A stretch of DNA of 64,000 nucleotides, from contig NZ_CABFMF010000055.1 in the NCBI RefSeq assembly GCF_901875575.1, forward strand, positions 1 to 64,000, written 5' to 3'. The stretch comes from an uncultured Streptococcus sp. GTDB taxonomy: Bacteria > Bacillota > Bacilli > Lactobacillales > Streptococcaceae. Below the pieces are notes generated by a model, which saw only the letters and a program-made list of their open reading frames with translations, did not search any database and had not been told where the DNA came from. Of the stretch, positions 25,285 to 34,856 are shown in pieces; the first letter of the stretch is position 1; each line of letters begins with the position of its first letter. The translations under genes and the position numbers were made by a program.

Positions 25285-25914
25285 ATGAAAATCCACAAAA
25301 CTGTAAATCCTGTTGCTTATGAAAATACCTATTATTTAGAAGGAGACCAACATATCATTTTGGTAGATCCTGGTAGTGACTGGGGAATCATTCGTCAAAC
25401 AATCGAGAACATCAACAAACCTATCTGTGCCATTCTCTTGACCCACGCCCATTATGACCATATCATGAGCCTGGACTTGGTTCGCGAGACTTTTGGTAAT
25501 CCTCCTGTCTATATTGCAGAGAGCGAAGCTAACTGGCTCTATACTCCTGTCGATAATCTATCTGGGCTTCCTCGCCACGATGATATGGCAGATGTGGTCG
25601 CAAAACCTGCAGAACACACTTTTATCTTTCATGAGGAATATCAACTGGAAGAATTTCGTTTCACTGTCTTGCCAACACCAGGTCACTCTATCGGCGGCGT
25701 TTCTATCGTCTTTCCTGATACTCACCTAGTCTTGACAGGAGATGCCCTATTCCGTGAAACAATCGGACGGACCGACCTTCCGACTGGTAGCATGGAGCAA
25801 CTCCTCCATAGTATCAAAACCCAACTCTTCACCCTACCAAACTATGATGTCTATCCAGGGCATGGTCCTGCTACTACTATTGCTCACGAAAAGACCTTCA
25901 ATCCTTTTTTCTAG
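25285..25914 (+). CDS. MBL-fold metallo-hydrolase (glyoxalase II-like)
   Basis: 209 residues with the full metallo-beta-lactamase zinc set: THAHYDH (53-59), PTPGHSIGG (His about 133), LTGDALF (Asp about 152) and YPGHGP (His about 193). The short length and GRTDLPTGS motif match GloB-like hydrolases, which cleave thioesters such as hydroxyacylglutathione. The true substrate in streptococci is uncertain. The start is ATG 25285 behind TTGGAG, with an extended -10 (TGCTATACT) about 38 bp upstream. It is convergent with pepO across a shared terminator. Confidence 0.88.
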   Translation: MKIHKTVNPVAYENTYYLEGDQHIILVDPGSDWGIIRQTIENINKPICAILLTHAHYDHIMSLDLVRETFGNPPVYIAESEANWLYTPVDNLSGLPRHDDMADVVAKPAEHTFIFHEEYQLEEFRFTVLPTPGHSIGGVSIVFPDTHLVLTGDALFRETIGRTDLPTGSMEQLLHSIKTQLFTLPNYDVYPGHGPATTIAHEKTFNPFF

Positions 25915-25971
25915 CAAGATGATGATGTATATCGCAATTTAAAGTAAAATATCTAATAAATCTTTCCATTA

Positions 25972-26019
25972 TAAAAGGCATCCAATCAAGTTTCTCACAC
26001 CTGATTGGATGCCTTTTTC
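25972..26019. terminator. Bidirectional terminator between the MBL hydrolase and pepO
   Basis: AAAAGGCATCCAATCA (25973-25988) pairs with TGATTGGATGCCTTTT (26002-26017), with T- and A-runs on both flanks. Confidence 0.9.
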
Positions 26020-26039
26020 TAATTACTTGCCTCTTTGCA

Positions 26040-27932
26040 TTACCAAATAATCACGCGCTCTTCTGGTGAACGCCACATACCGTCACCTTCTTTGACATCA
26101 TAGGTTGTAAAGAAATCATCGAAGTTTGGTACTTGCACATTGACACGGAGTTTAGCTGGCGCGTGCACATCAACGCTAGCTAAAAGTTTCATAAATTCTG
26201 GGCGACCTTTCATGCGCCAAATACGGCCAAAGTTATGGAAAAATTCTTCTGCTGAGAAGTCTGGCTCTCTCTTGGCTGCTTCAAGTGCTGCAGCGATTCC
26301 TCCCAAGTCAGCCACATTTTCTGATACAGTTAATTTACCGTTGATGGTTGCTCCATAAGAATCCTGTCCATCAAACTGGTCAATAACTTTTTGTGTTTTC
26401 TCCTTGAAGGCAGCATAGTCACTCTCTGTCCACCAATCCTTGAGGCTACCATTTTCATCAAAGGAAGCTCCGTTGGTATCAAAGGCGTGGGAAATTTCAT
26501 GGGCAATAACTGCCCCAATACCACCGTAGTTAGCAGATGATGACTGATGCAAGTCATAGAAAGGAGCCTGTAAAATGGCCGCTGGGAAGACAATCAAATT
26601 CTTCTGTGGATTGTAGTAGGCGTTAACCATATGAGCAGGCATGCCCCATTCCTTGTAGTCTACAGGCTGGTTCCACTTGCTCCAACTGTGCTTGATTTCC
26701 ACACGCGCAAAGGCTAGAGCATTGTCAAAAAGGCTAGCATTTTCATCCACTACCTTGTCCTTATAACGAGCTGGTAATTCTTCTGGGTAACCAATATAAG
26801 GCTTGATGACATTAAGTTTAACAATAGCCTTTTCACGAGTTTCTGGAGTTAGCCAGTCATTTTTAGCCAAGCGTTCCTTATAGACATCAATCATAGTTGC
26901 CACTTTTTTCTCCACATCTGCTTTAGCTTCTGGAGAGAATTTTTCATGGGCATACCAGAGACCCAAGGCTTGTTTGAATGGGCCTTGTGCTAGCTGGTAG
27001 GCTGCCTTGACCTTGTCTTTGGCCTCTGGAACACCTGAAAGCGTACGGCTATAGGCACCTGACAAGACACGGATTTCTTCTGTTAAATAGCTGGTTGAGA
27101 GATTAACAACACTTAAAATTAAGGTTGCCTTGAGGAGAGGCCATGCCTCTTCACTATAGAATTGGTCTGCTGCTTGCCAGAAACGTTCCTCGTCTACGAT
27201 AACCTTATCTGGTACTTGTCCAAGAACGACTTGGAAGAAGTCATCCAAAGGTAGGGCAGGCGCAAATTTCTTGAAATCTTCGTAAGAATACGGATGGTAG
27301 AGTTTAGCATATTCTGAACTTTCTTCATTAGAAAGCACCACTGCCGCAACTCGGCGGTCTAGTTCTAATCTCTTCTCTAACAAGTCTTCAATTTCTGCAT
27401 CAGAGAAATCATAAGCCTTGAGAAGATTTGCACTGGTTTCTTTCCAAAGAGCCAAGAGCTCTTCGCGCTGAGGATGGTCTTCAGCATAGTAGGTTGTATC
27501 TGGCAGGATCGTGCTTGGAGCGCTGGCCCATAGAACATTGATTCTGGCATCTATAAAGTCTGGTGATACACCAAAAGGAAGAAAGTTTGGTTTTCCTGCA
27601 AGTTCAAACTCTGCTAGTTTAGCTGTAAAATCCTCAAAAGTCTCCAATTCTTGGAATTCTTTAAGAAGAGATAAAACAGGTGTGATACCGTCAGCTTCTC
27701 TCTTGTCAAAATCACGAACTAGGCGGTGGTATTTGACAAAATTTGCCAAGATAGCATCCTCTGGAACATCTTGACCTGCCAACCACTTATCTGTAGTCGT
27801 AAGCATCAGTTCTTCAATTTCCTCATCTAGATCGATAAAACCACCTGTTTGAGACTTATCTGCAGGAATTTCAGCAGTCTTCTGCCATTCTCCATTAATC
27901 GCATCATAAAAATCATCTTGATAACGTGTCAT
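26040..27932 (-). CDS. pepO: M13-family endopeptidase PepO
   Basis: 630-residue zinc metallo-endopeptidase of the neprilysin family. The active site HEISH (478-482) binds zinc, with ENVADLGG (538-545) providing the third ligand. NAYYNPQKNLIVFPAAILQ is the substrate-binding NAYY motif region. There is no signal peptide, yet the pneumococcal homologue is reported at the surface and binds host plasminogen and fibronectin. I chose ATG 27932 (the second of two adjacent Met codons) on spacing to a weak GAGA box; 27935 is the alternative. It is divergent from psaB. Confidence 0.95.
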   Translation of the reverse strand: MTRYQDDFYDAINGEWQKTAEIPADKSQTGGFIDLDEEIEELMLTTTDKWLAGQDVPEDAILANFVKYHRLVRDFDKREADGITPVLSLLKEFQELETFEDFTAKLAEFELAGKPNFLPFGVSPDFIDARINVLWASAPSTILPDTTYYAEDHPQREELLALWKETSANLLKAYDFSDAEIEDLLEKRLELDRRVAAVVLSNEESSEYAKLYHPYSYEDFKKFAPALPLDDFFQVVLGQVPDKVIVDEERFWQAADQFYSEEAWPLLKATLILSVVNLSTSYLTEEIRVLSGAYSRTLSGVPEAKDKVKAAYQLAQGPFKQALGLWYAHEKFSPEAKADVEKKVATMIDVYKERLAKNDWLTPETREKAIVKLNVIKPYIGYPEELPARYKDKVVDENASLFDNALAFARVEIKHSWSKWNQPVDYKEWGMPAHMVNAYYNPQKNLIVFPAAILQAPFYDLHQSSSANYGGIGAVIAHEISHAFDTNGASFDENGSLKDWWTESDYAAFKEKTQKVIDQFDGQDSYGATINGKLTVSENVADLGGIAAALEAAKREPDFSAEEFFHNFGRIWRMKGRPEFMKLLASVDVHAPAKLRVNVQVPNFDDFFTTYDVKEGDGMWRSPEERVIIW

Positions 27933-28048
27933 CATGTTCTCACTTTCATTTTTTCAGTTACTGCTAGCTTAACAAAAATTACTTTGGAAAGCAATTAAAA
28001 TACAAGATTCAAAACTTTAATATTTTACTGTTAATATTTTAATTTTTT

Positions 28049-28088
28049 AAAAAATTAACTTGACTTAATTTTTTTTTTAATGTATATT
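28049..28088 (+). promoter_or_regulatory. psaBCA promoter with PsaR/ScaR-type operator
   Basis: TTGACT (28060-28065), 17-bp spacer, TATATT (28083-28088). The -35 box sits in a 10-bp perfect inverted repeat, AAAAAATTAA-CTTGAC-TTAATTTTTT (28049-28074), which matches the DtxR-family Mn-dependent repressor sites (PsaR, ScaR) known upstream of streptococcal manganese transporters. Confidence 0.8.
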
Positions 28089-28112
28089 AAGAGTCAGGAG
28101 GAATACAAGTTT

Positions 28113-28835
28113 ATGATACGTATCGAAAACCTCAGTGTCTCCTACAAAGAAACGTTGGCACTTAAGGATATTTCACTAGTGCTCCAAGGACCAACAATTA
28201 CCGGAATCATTGGTCCAAACGGTGCTGGAAAATCAACACTACTGAAAGGGATGTTGAACATTATCCCCCATCAAGGTCAGGCATTTCTCGATGACAAGGA
28301 AGTTAAAAAATCCTTACATCGAATTGCCTATGTCGAACAAAAAATCAATATCGACTATAACTTTCCCATCAAGGTCAAGGAATGTGTCTCACTAGGACTA
28401 TTTCCCTCTATTCCTCTCTTTCGCAGTTTAAATGCTAAACATTGGAAAAAAGTAGAGGAAGCCCTTGAAATCGTCGGCCTAGCTGACTACGCTGAACGTC
28501 AAATCAGTCAACTGTCTGGAGGTCAATTCCAGCGGGTCTTGATTGCCAGATGTTTGGTGCAGGAAGCCGATTATATCCTCTTGGATGAACCCTTTGTTGG
28601 GATTGACTCTGTCAGTGAGGAAATCATCATGAATACGCTGAGAGATTTGAAAAAAGCTGGTAAGACGGTTCTCATCGTTCACCACGACCTCAGCAAGGTT
28701 TCCCACTACTTCGATCAAGTCTTACTTGTCAATCGAGAAGTGATTGCCTTTGGTCCAACCAAAGAAACCTTTACCGAAGCCAATCTCAAAGAAGCTTACG
28801 GTAATCGACTTTTTTTCAATGGAGGTGACCTATGA
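28113..28835 (+). CDS. psaB: Manganese ABC transporter ATP-binding protein
   Basis: 240-residue ABC ATPase: Walker A GPNGAGKST (34-42), signature LSGGQFQR, Walker B ILLDEPF and the His switch VHHDL. It energises Mn2+ import with PsaC and PsaA. ATG 28113 lies 11 nt after AGGAGG and gives the family N-terminus MIRIENLSVSYKE. The 11 upstream in-frame residues overlap the -10 box. It overlaps psaC by 4 bp (ATGA). Control is by the Mn-responsive operator upstream. Confidence 0.96.
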   Translation: MIRIENLSVSYKETLALKDISLVLQGPTITGIIGPNGAGKSTLLKGMLNIIPHQGQAFLDDKEVKKSLHRIAYVEQKINIDYNFPIKVKECVSLGLFPSIPLFRSLNAKHWKKVEEALEIVGLADYAERQISQLSGGQFQRVLIARCLVQEADYILLDEPFVGIDSVSEEIIMNTLRDLKKAGKTVLIVHHDLSKVSHYFDQVLLVNREVIAFGPTKETFTEANLKEAYGNRLFFNGGDL

Positions 28836-29680
28836 TTGCAGAATTTATCGATGGATTGCAAAAATTCCATTTCCTACAAAATGCCTTGATAACAGCTATT
28901 GTCGTCGGGGTCGTAGCTGGAGCTGTAGGATGTTTCATCATTCTACGCGGGATGTCACTCATGGGAGATGCCATTTCACATGCTGTCTTACCAGGTGTAG
29001 CCCTCTCCTTTATCTTGGGAGTTGACTTCTTTATCGGAGCCATTGTCTTTGGATTACTAGCTGCCATCATTATTACCTACATCAAGGGGAACTCGATTAT
29101 CAAAAGCGATACCGCCATCGGCATTACCTTTTCTTCTTTCTTAGCCCTCGGTATCATCTTGATTAGTGTCGCTAAAAGTTCAACTGACCTTTTCCATATC
29201 CTTTTTGGTAATATCCTTGCCGTCCAAGATACGGATATGTTTATTACTATGGGTGTGGGGGCAGCCATTCTCTTGTTAATCTGGATTTTCTTCAAGCAAC
29301 TCTTGATTACTTCCTTTGATGAACTCTTGGCCAAAGCCATGGGAATGCCTGTCAATTTCTATCACTACCTTCTCATGGTACTCCTGACTCTCGTGTCTGT
29401 GACAGCCATGCAAAGTGTCGGAACTATCCTGATTGTAGCCATGCTGATTACCCCAGCCGCAACTGCTTATCTGTATGCTAATAGCCTGAAAAGTATGATT
29501 TTCCTTTCCTCAACCTTTGGAGCTACAGCTTCAGTTTTGGGACTCTTTATCGGCTATAGCTTTAACGTTGCGGCAGGTTCTAGTATCGTGCTTACAGCTG
29601 CTAGTTTCTTTCTCATTAGCTTCTTTATCGCTCCAAAACAACGATATTTGAAACTGAAAAATAAACATTTGTTAAAATAA
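28832..29680 (+). CDS. psaC: Manganese ABC transporter permease
   Basis: 282 residues with about eight hydrophobic helices and the ABC-3 family motif region (GDAISHAVLPGVAL, the conserved loop that contacts PsaB). It forms the membrane channel for Mn2+. The start overlaps the psaB stop, implying coupling. The C-terminal helices are followed by a basic tail (KQRYLKLKNKHLLK). psaA follows after a 31-bp gap with its own GGAGG. Confidence 0.96.
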   Translation: MIAEFIDGLQKFHFLQNALITAIVVGVVAGAVGCFIILRGMSLMGDAISHAVLPGVALSFILGVDFFIGAIVFGLLAAIIITYIKGNSIIKSDTAIGITFSSFLALGIILISVAKSSTDLFHILFGNILAVQDTDMFITMGVGAAILLLIWIFFKQLLITSFDELLAKAMGMPVNFYHYLLMVLLTLVSVTAMQSVGTILIVAMLITPAATAYLYANSLKSMIFLSSTFGATASVLGLFIGYSFNVAAGSSIVLTAASFFLISFFIAPKQRYLKLKNKHLLK

Positions 29681-29711
29681 GGGGAAAAACCCCAATAAAT
29701 TGGAGGATCTA

Positions 29712-30641
29712 ATGAAAAAATTAGGTACATTGTTAGTTCTCTTTCTTTCTGTCATTGCTCTTGTAGCATGTGCTAGCGGAAAAAAAGATGCAGCTTCTGG
29801 TCAAAAACTAAAAGTTGTTGCTACAAACTCAATCATCGCTGATATTACTAAAAATATTGCTGGTGACAAGATTGATCTTCACAGTATCGTTCCTGTTGGT
29901 CAAGACCCACACGAATACGAACCACTCCCTGAAGATGTTAAGAAAACTTCTCAAGCTGATTTGATTTTCTATAACGGTATCAATCTTGAAACTGGTGGCA
30001 ATGCTTGGTTTACAAAATTGGTAGAAAATGCCAAAAAAACTGAAAACAAAGACTACTTTGCAGTCAGCGAAGGCGTTGATGTTATCTACCTTGAAGGTCA
30101 AAATGAAAAAGGCAAAGAAGACCCACACGCTTGGCTTAACCTTGAGAACGGTATGATTTTTGCTAAAAACATCGCAAAACAATTGAGTGCTAAAGACCCT
30201 AGCAACAAGGAATTTTACGAAAAAAATCTCAAAGAATATACTGATAAGTTAGACAAACTTGACAAGGAAGCTAAAGCTAAATTCGACAATATCCCTGCTG
30301 AGAAGAAATTAATCGTAACCAGCGAAGGATGCTTCAAATACTTCTCTAAAGCCTATGGTGTACCAAGTGCTTACATCTGGGAAATCAACACTGAAGAAGA
30401 AGGAACACCTGATCAAATCAAGACCTTGGTTGAAAAACTTCGCCAAACAAAAACTCCTTCACTCTTTGTAGAATCAAGTGTAGATGACCGTCCAATGAAG
30501 ACTGTCTCACAAGATACAAATATCCCAATCTACGCACAAATCTTTACTGACTCTATCGCAGAACAAGGTAAAGAAGGCGACAGCTACTACAACATGATGA
30601 AATACAACCTTGACAAGATTGCTGAAGGATTGGCAAAATAA
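29712..30641 (+). CDS. psaA: Manganese-binding lipoprotein adhesin PsaA
   Basis: 309-residue cluster A-I solute-binding lipoprotein. The lipobox is VIALVAC with Cys20, modified by Lgt (encoded at 14308-15096). Metal-ligand regions PHEYEPLPED, DPHAWLNLENG, and a late acidic site are present, as is the long rigid helix. It captures Mn2+ (and binds Zn2+) at the surface and acts in adherence and oxidative stress resistance in pneumococcus. ATG 29712 follows TTGGAGGATCTA. A short terminator follows. Confidence 0.97.
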   Translation: MKKLGTLLVLFLSVIALVACASGKKDAASGQKLKVVATNSIIADITKNIAGDKIDLHSIVPVGQDPHEYEPLPEDVKKTSQADLIFYNGINLETGGNAWFTKLVENAKKTENKDYFAVSEGVDVIYLEGQNEKGKEDPHAWLNLENGMIFAKNIAKQLSAKDPSNKEFYEKNLKEYTDKLDKLDKEAKAKFDNIPAEKKLIVTSEGCFKYFSKAYGVPSAYIWEINTEEEGTPDQIKTLVEKLRQTKTPSLFVESSVDDRPMKTVSQDTNIPIYAQIFTDSIAEQGKEGDSYYNMMKYNLDKIAEGLAK

Positions 30642-30648
30642 TCCTCTG

Positions 30649-30681
30649 AAAAACGTCATTCTCACATGAGCTGGCGTTTTT
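30649..30681 (+). terminator. Terminator after psaA
   Basis: AAAACGTCA pairs with TGGCGTTTT (one G-U pair), followed by a T-run. Confidence 0.75.
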
Positions 30682-30708
30682 TCTATGCCCATATTTTCAG
30701 TCAAATCA

Positions 30709-30738
30709 TTGGAAAATTCTGACTGTTTCAGCTACAAT
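30709..30738 (+). promoter_or_regulatory. Predicted tpx promoter
   Basis: TTGGAA (30709-30714), 18-bp spacer, TACAAT (30733-30738), 25 bp before the tpx start codon. tpx therefore has its own promoter besides any read-through from psaA. Confidence 0.55.
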
Positions 30739-30763
30739 GGAAGAAAAAAGATTGGAGTATCTT

Positions 30764-31255
30764 ATGGTAACTTTTCTCGGAAATCCTGTGAGCTTCACAG
30801 GTAAACAACTACAAGTCGGCGACAAGGCGCTTGATTTTTCTCTCACTACAACAGATCTTTCTAAAAAATCTCTGGCTGATTTTGATGGTAAGAAAAAAGT
30901 CTTGAGCGTTGTACCTTCTATCGATACAGGTATCTGCTCAACTCAAACGCGTCGCTTTAATGAAGAACTGGCTGGACTGGACAACACGGTCGTATTGACT
31001 GTTTCTATGGACCTACCATTTGCCCAAAAACGTTGGTGTGGTGCTGAGGGAATTGAAAATGCCATCATGCTCTCAGACTATTTCGACCATTCCTTTGGAC
31101 GTGATTACGCCCTCTTAATCAATGAGTGGCACCTATTGGCACGCGCGGTCTTTGTCCTTGATACTGACAATACTATTCGCTACGTTGAATACGTGGACAA
31201 TATCAATTCTGAACCCAACTTCGAAGCTGCAATTACAGCTGCTAAAGCCCTATAG
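30764..31255 (+). CDS. tpx: Thiol peroxidase
   Basis: 163-residue atypical 2-Cys peroxiredoxin that reduces peroxides using thioredoxin. The peroxidatic Cys58 lies in DTGICSTQTRRF, and Cys92 (KRWCGAEG) is the resolving partner. ATG 30764 has TTGGAG upstream and gives the family N-terminus MVTFLGNPVSFTG. The gene is also called psaD for its constant place after psaBCA. Linking Mn import with peroxide removal suits an H2O2-producing streptococcus. Confidence 0.96.
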   Translation: MVTFLGNPVSFTGKQLQVGDKALDFSLTTTDLSKKSLADFDGKKKVLSVVPSIDTGICSTQTRRFNEELAGLDNTVVLTVSMDLPFAQKRWCGAEGIENAIMLSDYFDHSFGRDYALLINEWHLLARAVFVLDTDNTIRYVEYVDNINSEPNFEAAITAAKAL

Positions 31256-31308
31256 AAAAAATCCTCTGTCACAAAGAGTTCCCTGCTCTTTGAAACGGAG
31301 GATTTTTT
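31255..31308. terminator. Terminator between tpx and the convergent ABC permease gene
   Basis: AAAAAATCCTC (31256-31266) pairs with GAGGATTTTTT, with an inner AAAGAG/CTCTTT stem. It is usable in both directions. Confidence 0.85.
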
Positions 31309-31330
31309 ATTAGGATAAAAACAAATTTTC

Positions 31331-34039
31331 CTAATCTATAGATTTCAAGGCTTCTAACATATCGACTTTTCTTAGATGATGATTGACAAAAAATCCAAGT
31401 AGGATCAATATCACTAGCACTGCACCAATTGGTAGAGCATAGACCTCCCAAGCAACCTGTGGATAAAAGAGAATGGTTGCAGGTGAAATCATTTGAATCA
31501 AAAACCGATGTAAATAAAAACCAGATACTAATCCTAGAATAATCCCTACAAGAGAAAGAACCATGGTCTCACGGTAAATATAGAAAGTCACTTCTTTATT
31601 GTGAAAACCAAGAACCTTGATGGTAGATAGTTCACGAATACGCTCGTTAACATTAATATTGGTTAAATTATAAAGAATGACAATGGCTAAAAGAACGGAC
31701 ACAAGGACCAAGATTGTCATAGTTTGGTTTAAAGAACTTGCAACAGAATCAAAAAGGCGACTAGCAGATGCATTCTGGAAAACACTTGCTACTGCAGCTT
31801 GATTCATGACTAATCCTGCTTGCTTTTCAACACTAGTCTGACTAGGATCCTGTAAGCTAACAAGATAGGTGTTTCTTTCGGGTAGTTGACCATAAATCTT
31901 TTGATAGCTCCTCTGATTCATGTAAATAAAATGCCCAACATAATTCTCAGTAATTGCTGCAACCTCTATCTTCTTACCTTCAAGCTCTAGTGACTGACCA
32001 ATTTTGATTCCAGCTAATTGGGCTAATTTTGCTGTAATGACTGCTCCATCTTTTAATTGTAATTCCTTTTGTCCTTCTTGGAGGTGGATGAAAGGAGTCA
32101 GATCATCCTTATCAGTCATCATAAGAGTAATGGTTTGAAGACCAACTCTACCCTTAAAATCTTTGTCTACATTCTTGGAATAGATTTTCTGATAGGCTTT
32201 TATATCTGGTCCTTTTAACATTTCTTCTAGACTTGCCTTTTCTTGCTTGGTCGCACTAGAATTCTCAGCTAGCAGCAACTGATACTGCTGGATTTGTTCA
32301 AATTGTCTGCTTGGTACTCCTGCAACTGAAGACTGAATGCCCAAGCCTGCAAAAAGAAGGGCTACAGAACCTGCCACACCAAAAATGGTCATCAGCATCC
32401 TCTGCTTGTAACGAAAGATATTTCGAGCAGTTACCTTGTGGGTAAAACTCATGCGACGCCAAATAAATCCCACCTTCTCTAGTAAAATTTTTGAACCCTT
32501 AACAGGTGGTTTGGGAAGTAACAAATGAGCCGCCTCATCATGGAGATCTCTACCAGCCACCAAATAGGCAGGTAGTACACTAGCCAGCCAGGTCAAGATG
32601 AGGGCTAGTAAACTATAGGACCAATAAAAATGAATGGGAGTAGATCCAACTACCATGTCCTTGGTAATAACATTTGCGATAACTGTAGCTAGTACATAAT
32701 GCCCCAGTATGCTTCCTATAATACTGCCTATAGTTCCTGCTACCATACCATAGACAAGAAACTTAGCAATAATATCTTTACTGCTATAGCCCAAGGCTTT
32801 GAAAAGCCCAGCATTTGTCCTTTCTTCATCCACAAAACGAGCCATAGTTGTAAAGGTTACCATGGCTGCCACAGCATAAAGCACTACAGGAAAGATATTA
32901 CCTACTGCCCGGATACTACTTGTGGCATTGCTATACATGAGATATCCTTGACCACCTGGTATCGTTTGTCTATTGTAGACCTGATAAGTTGGTTCCGGCA
33001 AATTATCCAAGTTTTTCTGACTTTTCTCTAGTTTTTCCACTTGCTGAGATATAGATTTTTCGGCCTCTGCTAGTTTTTCCTTTTCCTTGGTTAATTCTTC
33101 TCTGGCTTTAACTAGCTGACTAGCCACCTGTTCTCGCTGGGTTTGAGGAAGCAGGGCAAGCTGGCTTTCCTGTAGCTGTAGTCGACCTTCAGCACTGCTT
33201 AAACGATTCTTACCCTCCTGCAAGTTTTCTTGCGCTTTGCGAATTCTTTCTTGACCTTTATCTAGGGAAACTTGCCCTTCTTTTTTTACTAGCTCTAAAC
33301 GTGCCTTGCCATTGTCTGAAAGAAGCTTTTCTAGCTCTTCTTGATCTTGCTTGACTGTTTCTTCATAGTCCGTTGAAAAAGAATTTAAACCTTCTAAGTT
33401 CTTATATTTCAAGCGTGCAATACTATAGACCTTTTCATCAAACTGACTGGGCATAACCAGACCATAGGCTGTCAGAGTCCCACTTCCACTCCCTGCATAG
33501 CCCAAATCTCGTTGAGATAATATTTCAGCTGAATGGACAAAGCCTGTAATGGTAAAAGTCTGTTCTTTCAAGGTAGAGGAACTAGCCTCTTTTTCCTTAA
33601 AAGTAATGGTCTGCCCTAAACTATACTTGTCATGCAAATGAGCTGCTAAAGCAATCTCTTTATCTTCTTGAGGAAGACGGCCTTCTGTAACTTGAAAGTT
33701 TGAGATCTTCTCTGGCTTAGAAAAAAGTCGAATGGCATCCTGCCCATTATCCATAGTCACATCTGTCAAATATCCAAACTCAACCTCTGCCCCCTCTATC
33801 TGTTCTAGTTCTTCTTGATCAGCTTGATCCAAACCATAGTTGGACATAAGAGCCAAATCAAAGGTTTTAGCAGTGCTTAGATAAGCATTGGCACTTGCCT
33901 CAATATTAGGACTGGTCACTTTAAGACCTACTAAAGCGAGCGAACCCAACATCATCAAGGTCAAAATTGATAAAAAGCGTCCCTTGGACCTGGTAAAGGA
34001 CTGAAGCAAGTCCTTCCAATAAACCTTTCTCTTGACCAT
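31331..34039 (-). CDS. FtsX/MacB-like ABC transporter permease with coiled-coil extracellular domain
   Basis: 902 residues: N-terminal helix after KRKVYWKDLLQSFTRSKGRF, a large extracellular part containing a coiled coil (about 240-345, rich in Q, E and K, with repeated QERIRKAQ-like heptads), three helices (about 380-500), a second soluble domain, then the C-terminal FtsX domain (about 790-895) with NINVNERIRELSTIKVLG. It pairs with the ATPase 1 bp upstream. Such permeases usually export or sense peptides, lipids or antibiotics rather than import. The substrate cannot be told from sequence. Confidence 0.88.
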   Translation of the reverse strand: MVKRKVYWKDLLQSFTRSKGRFLSILTLMMLGSLALVGLKVTSPNIEASANAYLSTAKTFDLALMSNYGLDQADQEELEQIEGAEVEFGYLTDVTMDNGQDAIRLFSKPEKISNFQVTEGRLPQEDKEIALAAHLHDKYSLGQTITFKEKEASSSTLKEQTFTITGFVHSAEILSQRDLGYAGSGSGTLTAYGLVMPSQFDEKVYSIARLKYKNLEGLNSFSTDYEETVKQDQEELEKLLSDNGKARLELVKKEGQVSLDKGQERIRKAQENLQEGKNRLSSAEGRLQLQESQLALLPQTQREQVASQLVKAREELTKEKEKLAEAEKSISQQVEKLEKSQKNLDNLPEPTYQVYNRQTIPGGQGYLMYSNATSSIRAVGNIFPVVLYAVAAMVTFTTMARFVDEERTNAGLFKALGYSSKDIIAKFLVYGMVAGTIGSIIGSILGHYVLATVIANVITKDMVVGSTPIHFYWSYSLLALILTWLASVLPAYLVAGRDLHDEAAHLLLPKPPVKGSKILLEKVGFIWRRMSFTHKVTARNIFRYKQRMLMTIFGVAGSVALLFAGLGIQSSVAGVPSRQFEQIQQYQLLLAENSSATKQEKASLEEMLKGPDIKAYQKIYSKNVDKDFKGRVGLQTITLMMTDKDDLTPFIHLQEGQKELQLKDGAVITAKLAQLAGIKIGQSLELEGKKIEVAAITENYVGHFIYMNQRSYQKIYGQLPERNTYLVSLQDPSQTSVEKQAGLVMNQAAVASVFQNASASRLFDSVASSLNQTMTILVLVSVLLAIVILYNLTNINVNERIRELSTIKVLGFHNKEVTFYIYRETMVLSLVGIILGLVSGFYLHRFLIQMISPATILFYPQVAWEVYALPIGAVLVILILLGFFVNHHLRKVDMLEALKSID

Positions 34040-34040
34040 G

Positions 34041-34742
34041 CTAATACTCCAAATTATCTATATCCAGAGGATGAGGATTGATTAGTACATCCTTGACACT
34101 AGCATCATGCATATGAATCACTCTATCAGCAATTGGTGCTAAGGCTCCATTGTGAGTTACGATGATAACTGTTGCTCCCTTTTGACGGGACATATCTTGA
34201 AGAATTTTCAAAACCTGTTTTCCTGTCTTATAGTCCAAGGCTCCTGTCGGCTCATCACAAAGGAGAATTTTAGGATTTTTCGCCACTGCCCGTGCAATGG
34301 AAACCCGTTGCTGTTCTCCTCCAGAAAGCTGAGCTGGAAAGTTATCCATCCGATGAGCAAGCCCCACATCTGTCAAGACCTGCTCAGGATCCAAGGCATC
34401 CGTCACGATTTCTGAGGCCAACTCCACATTTTCCCTAGCTGTCAGATTGGAAACCAGATTATAAAATTGAAAAACAAAGCCCACATCATTTCTACGATAA
34501 TCAGTTCTCTGGTGGGAACTATAGTCTGCAATATTGACACCATCAATCCAGATTTGCCCTTCGTCATTGGTATCCATTCCACCCAAGAGATTTAGAACGG
34601 TTGACTTACCTGCCCCAGAAGCTCCTAAAATGATGACTAACTCACCCTCTTCAATCTCAAAATTGACATCTCGATTGGCTACAATCTCAGTATCTCCAAC
34701 TTGATAGCGCTTGCAACAGTGTTTCATCTCAATAAAAGCCAT
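34041..34742 (-). CDS. ABC transporter ATP-binding protein (MacB/LolD type)
   Basis: 233 residues with Walker A GASGAGKST, Q-loop VFQFYNLV, signature LSGGEQQR, Walker B ILLCDEPTGALD and switch VTHN, the LolD/MacB subclass that partners FtsX-type permeases. ATG 34742 is chosen since GAGG lies 6 nt upstream and MAFIEMKHCC is the family-like N-terminus. In-frame GTG 34754 and ATG 34745 are alternatives. It is first of a two-gene unit with the 902-residue permease. Confidence 0.9.
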   Translation of the reverse strand: MAFIEMKHCCKRYQVGDTEIVANRDVNFEIEEGELVIILGASGAGKSTVLNLLGGMDTNDEGQIWIDGVNIADYSSHQRTDYRRNDVGFVFQFYNLVSNLTARENVELASEIVTDALDPEQVLTDVGLAHRMDNFPAQLSGGEQQRVSIARAVAKNPKILLCDEPTGALDYKTGKQVLKILQDMSRQKGATVIIVTHNGALAPIADRVIHMHDASVKDVLINPHPLDIDNLEY

Positions 34743-34820
34743 CATCAACCTCACTTTCTTTAACTACTTCTTAATATCATTATAACGCTTTTTCAAAGAG
34801 TTGGATACTAGAATAAACAG

Positions 34821-34846
34821 AAAAACCTAGGTATTCCTAGGTTTTC
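34821..34846 (-). terminator. Terminator after gpmA
   Basis: AAAACCTAGG, 4-nt loop, CCTAGGTTTT (34822-34845), followed by T-rich sequence on the minus strand. Confidence 0.85.
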
Positions 34847-34856
34847 TTTTTACAAA

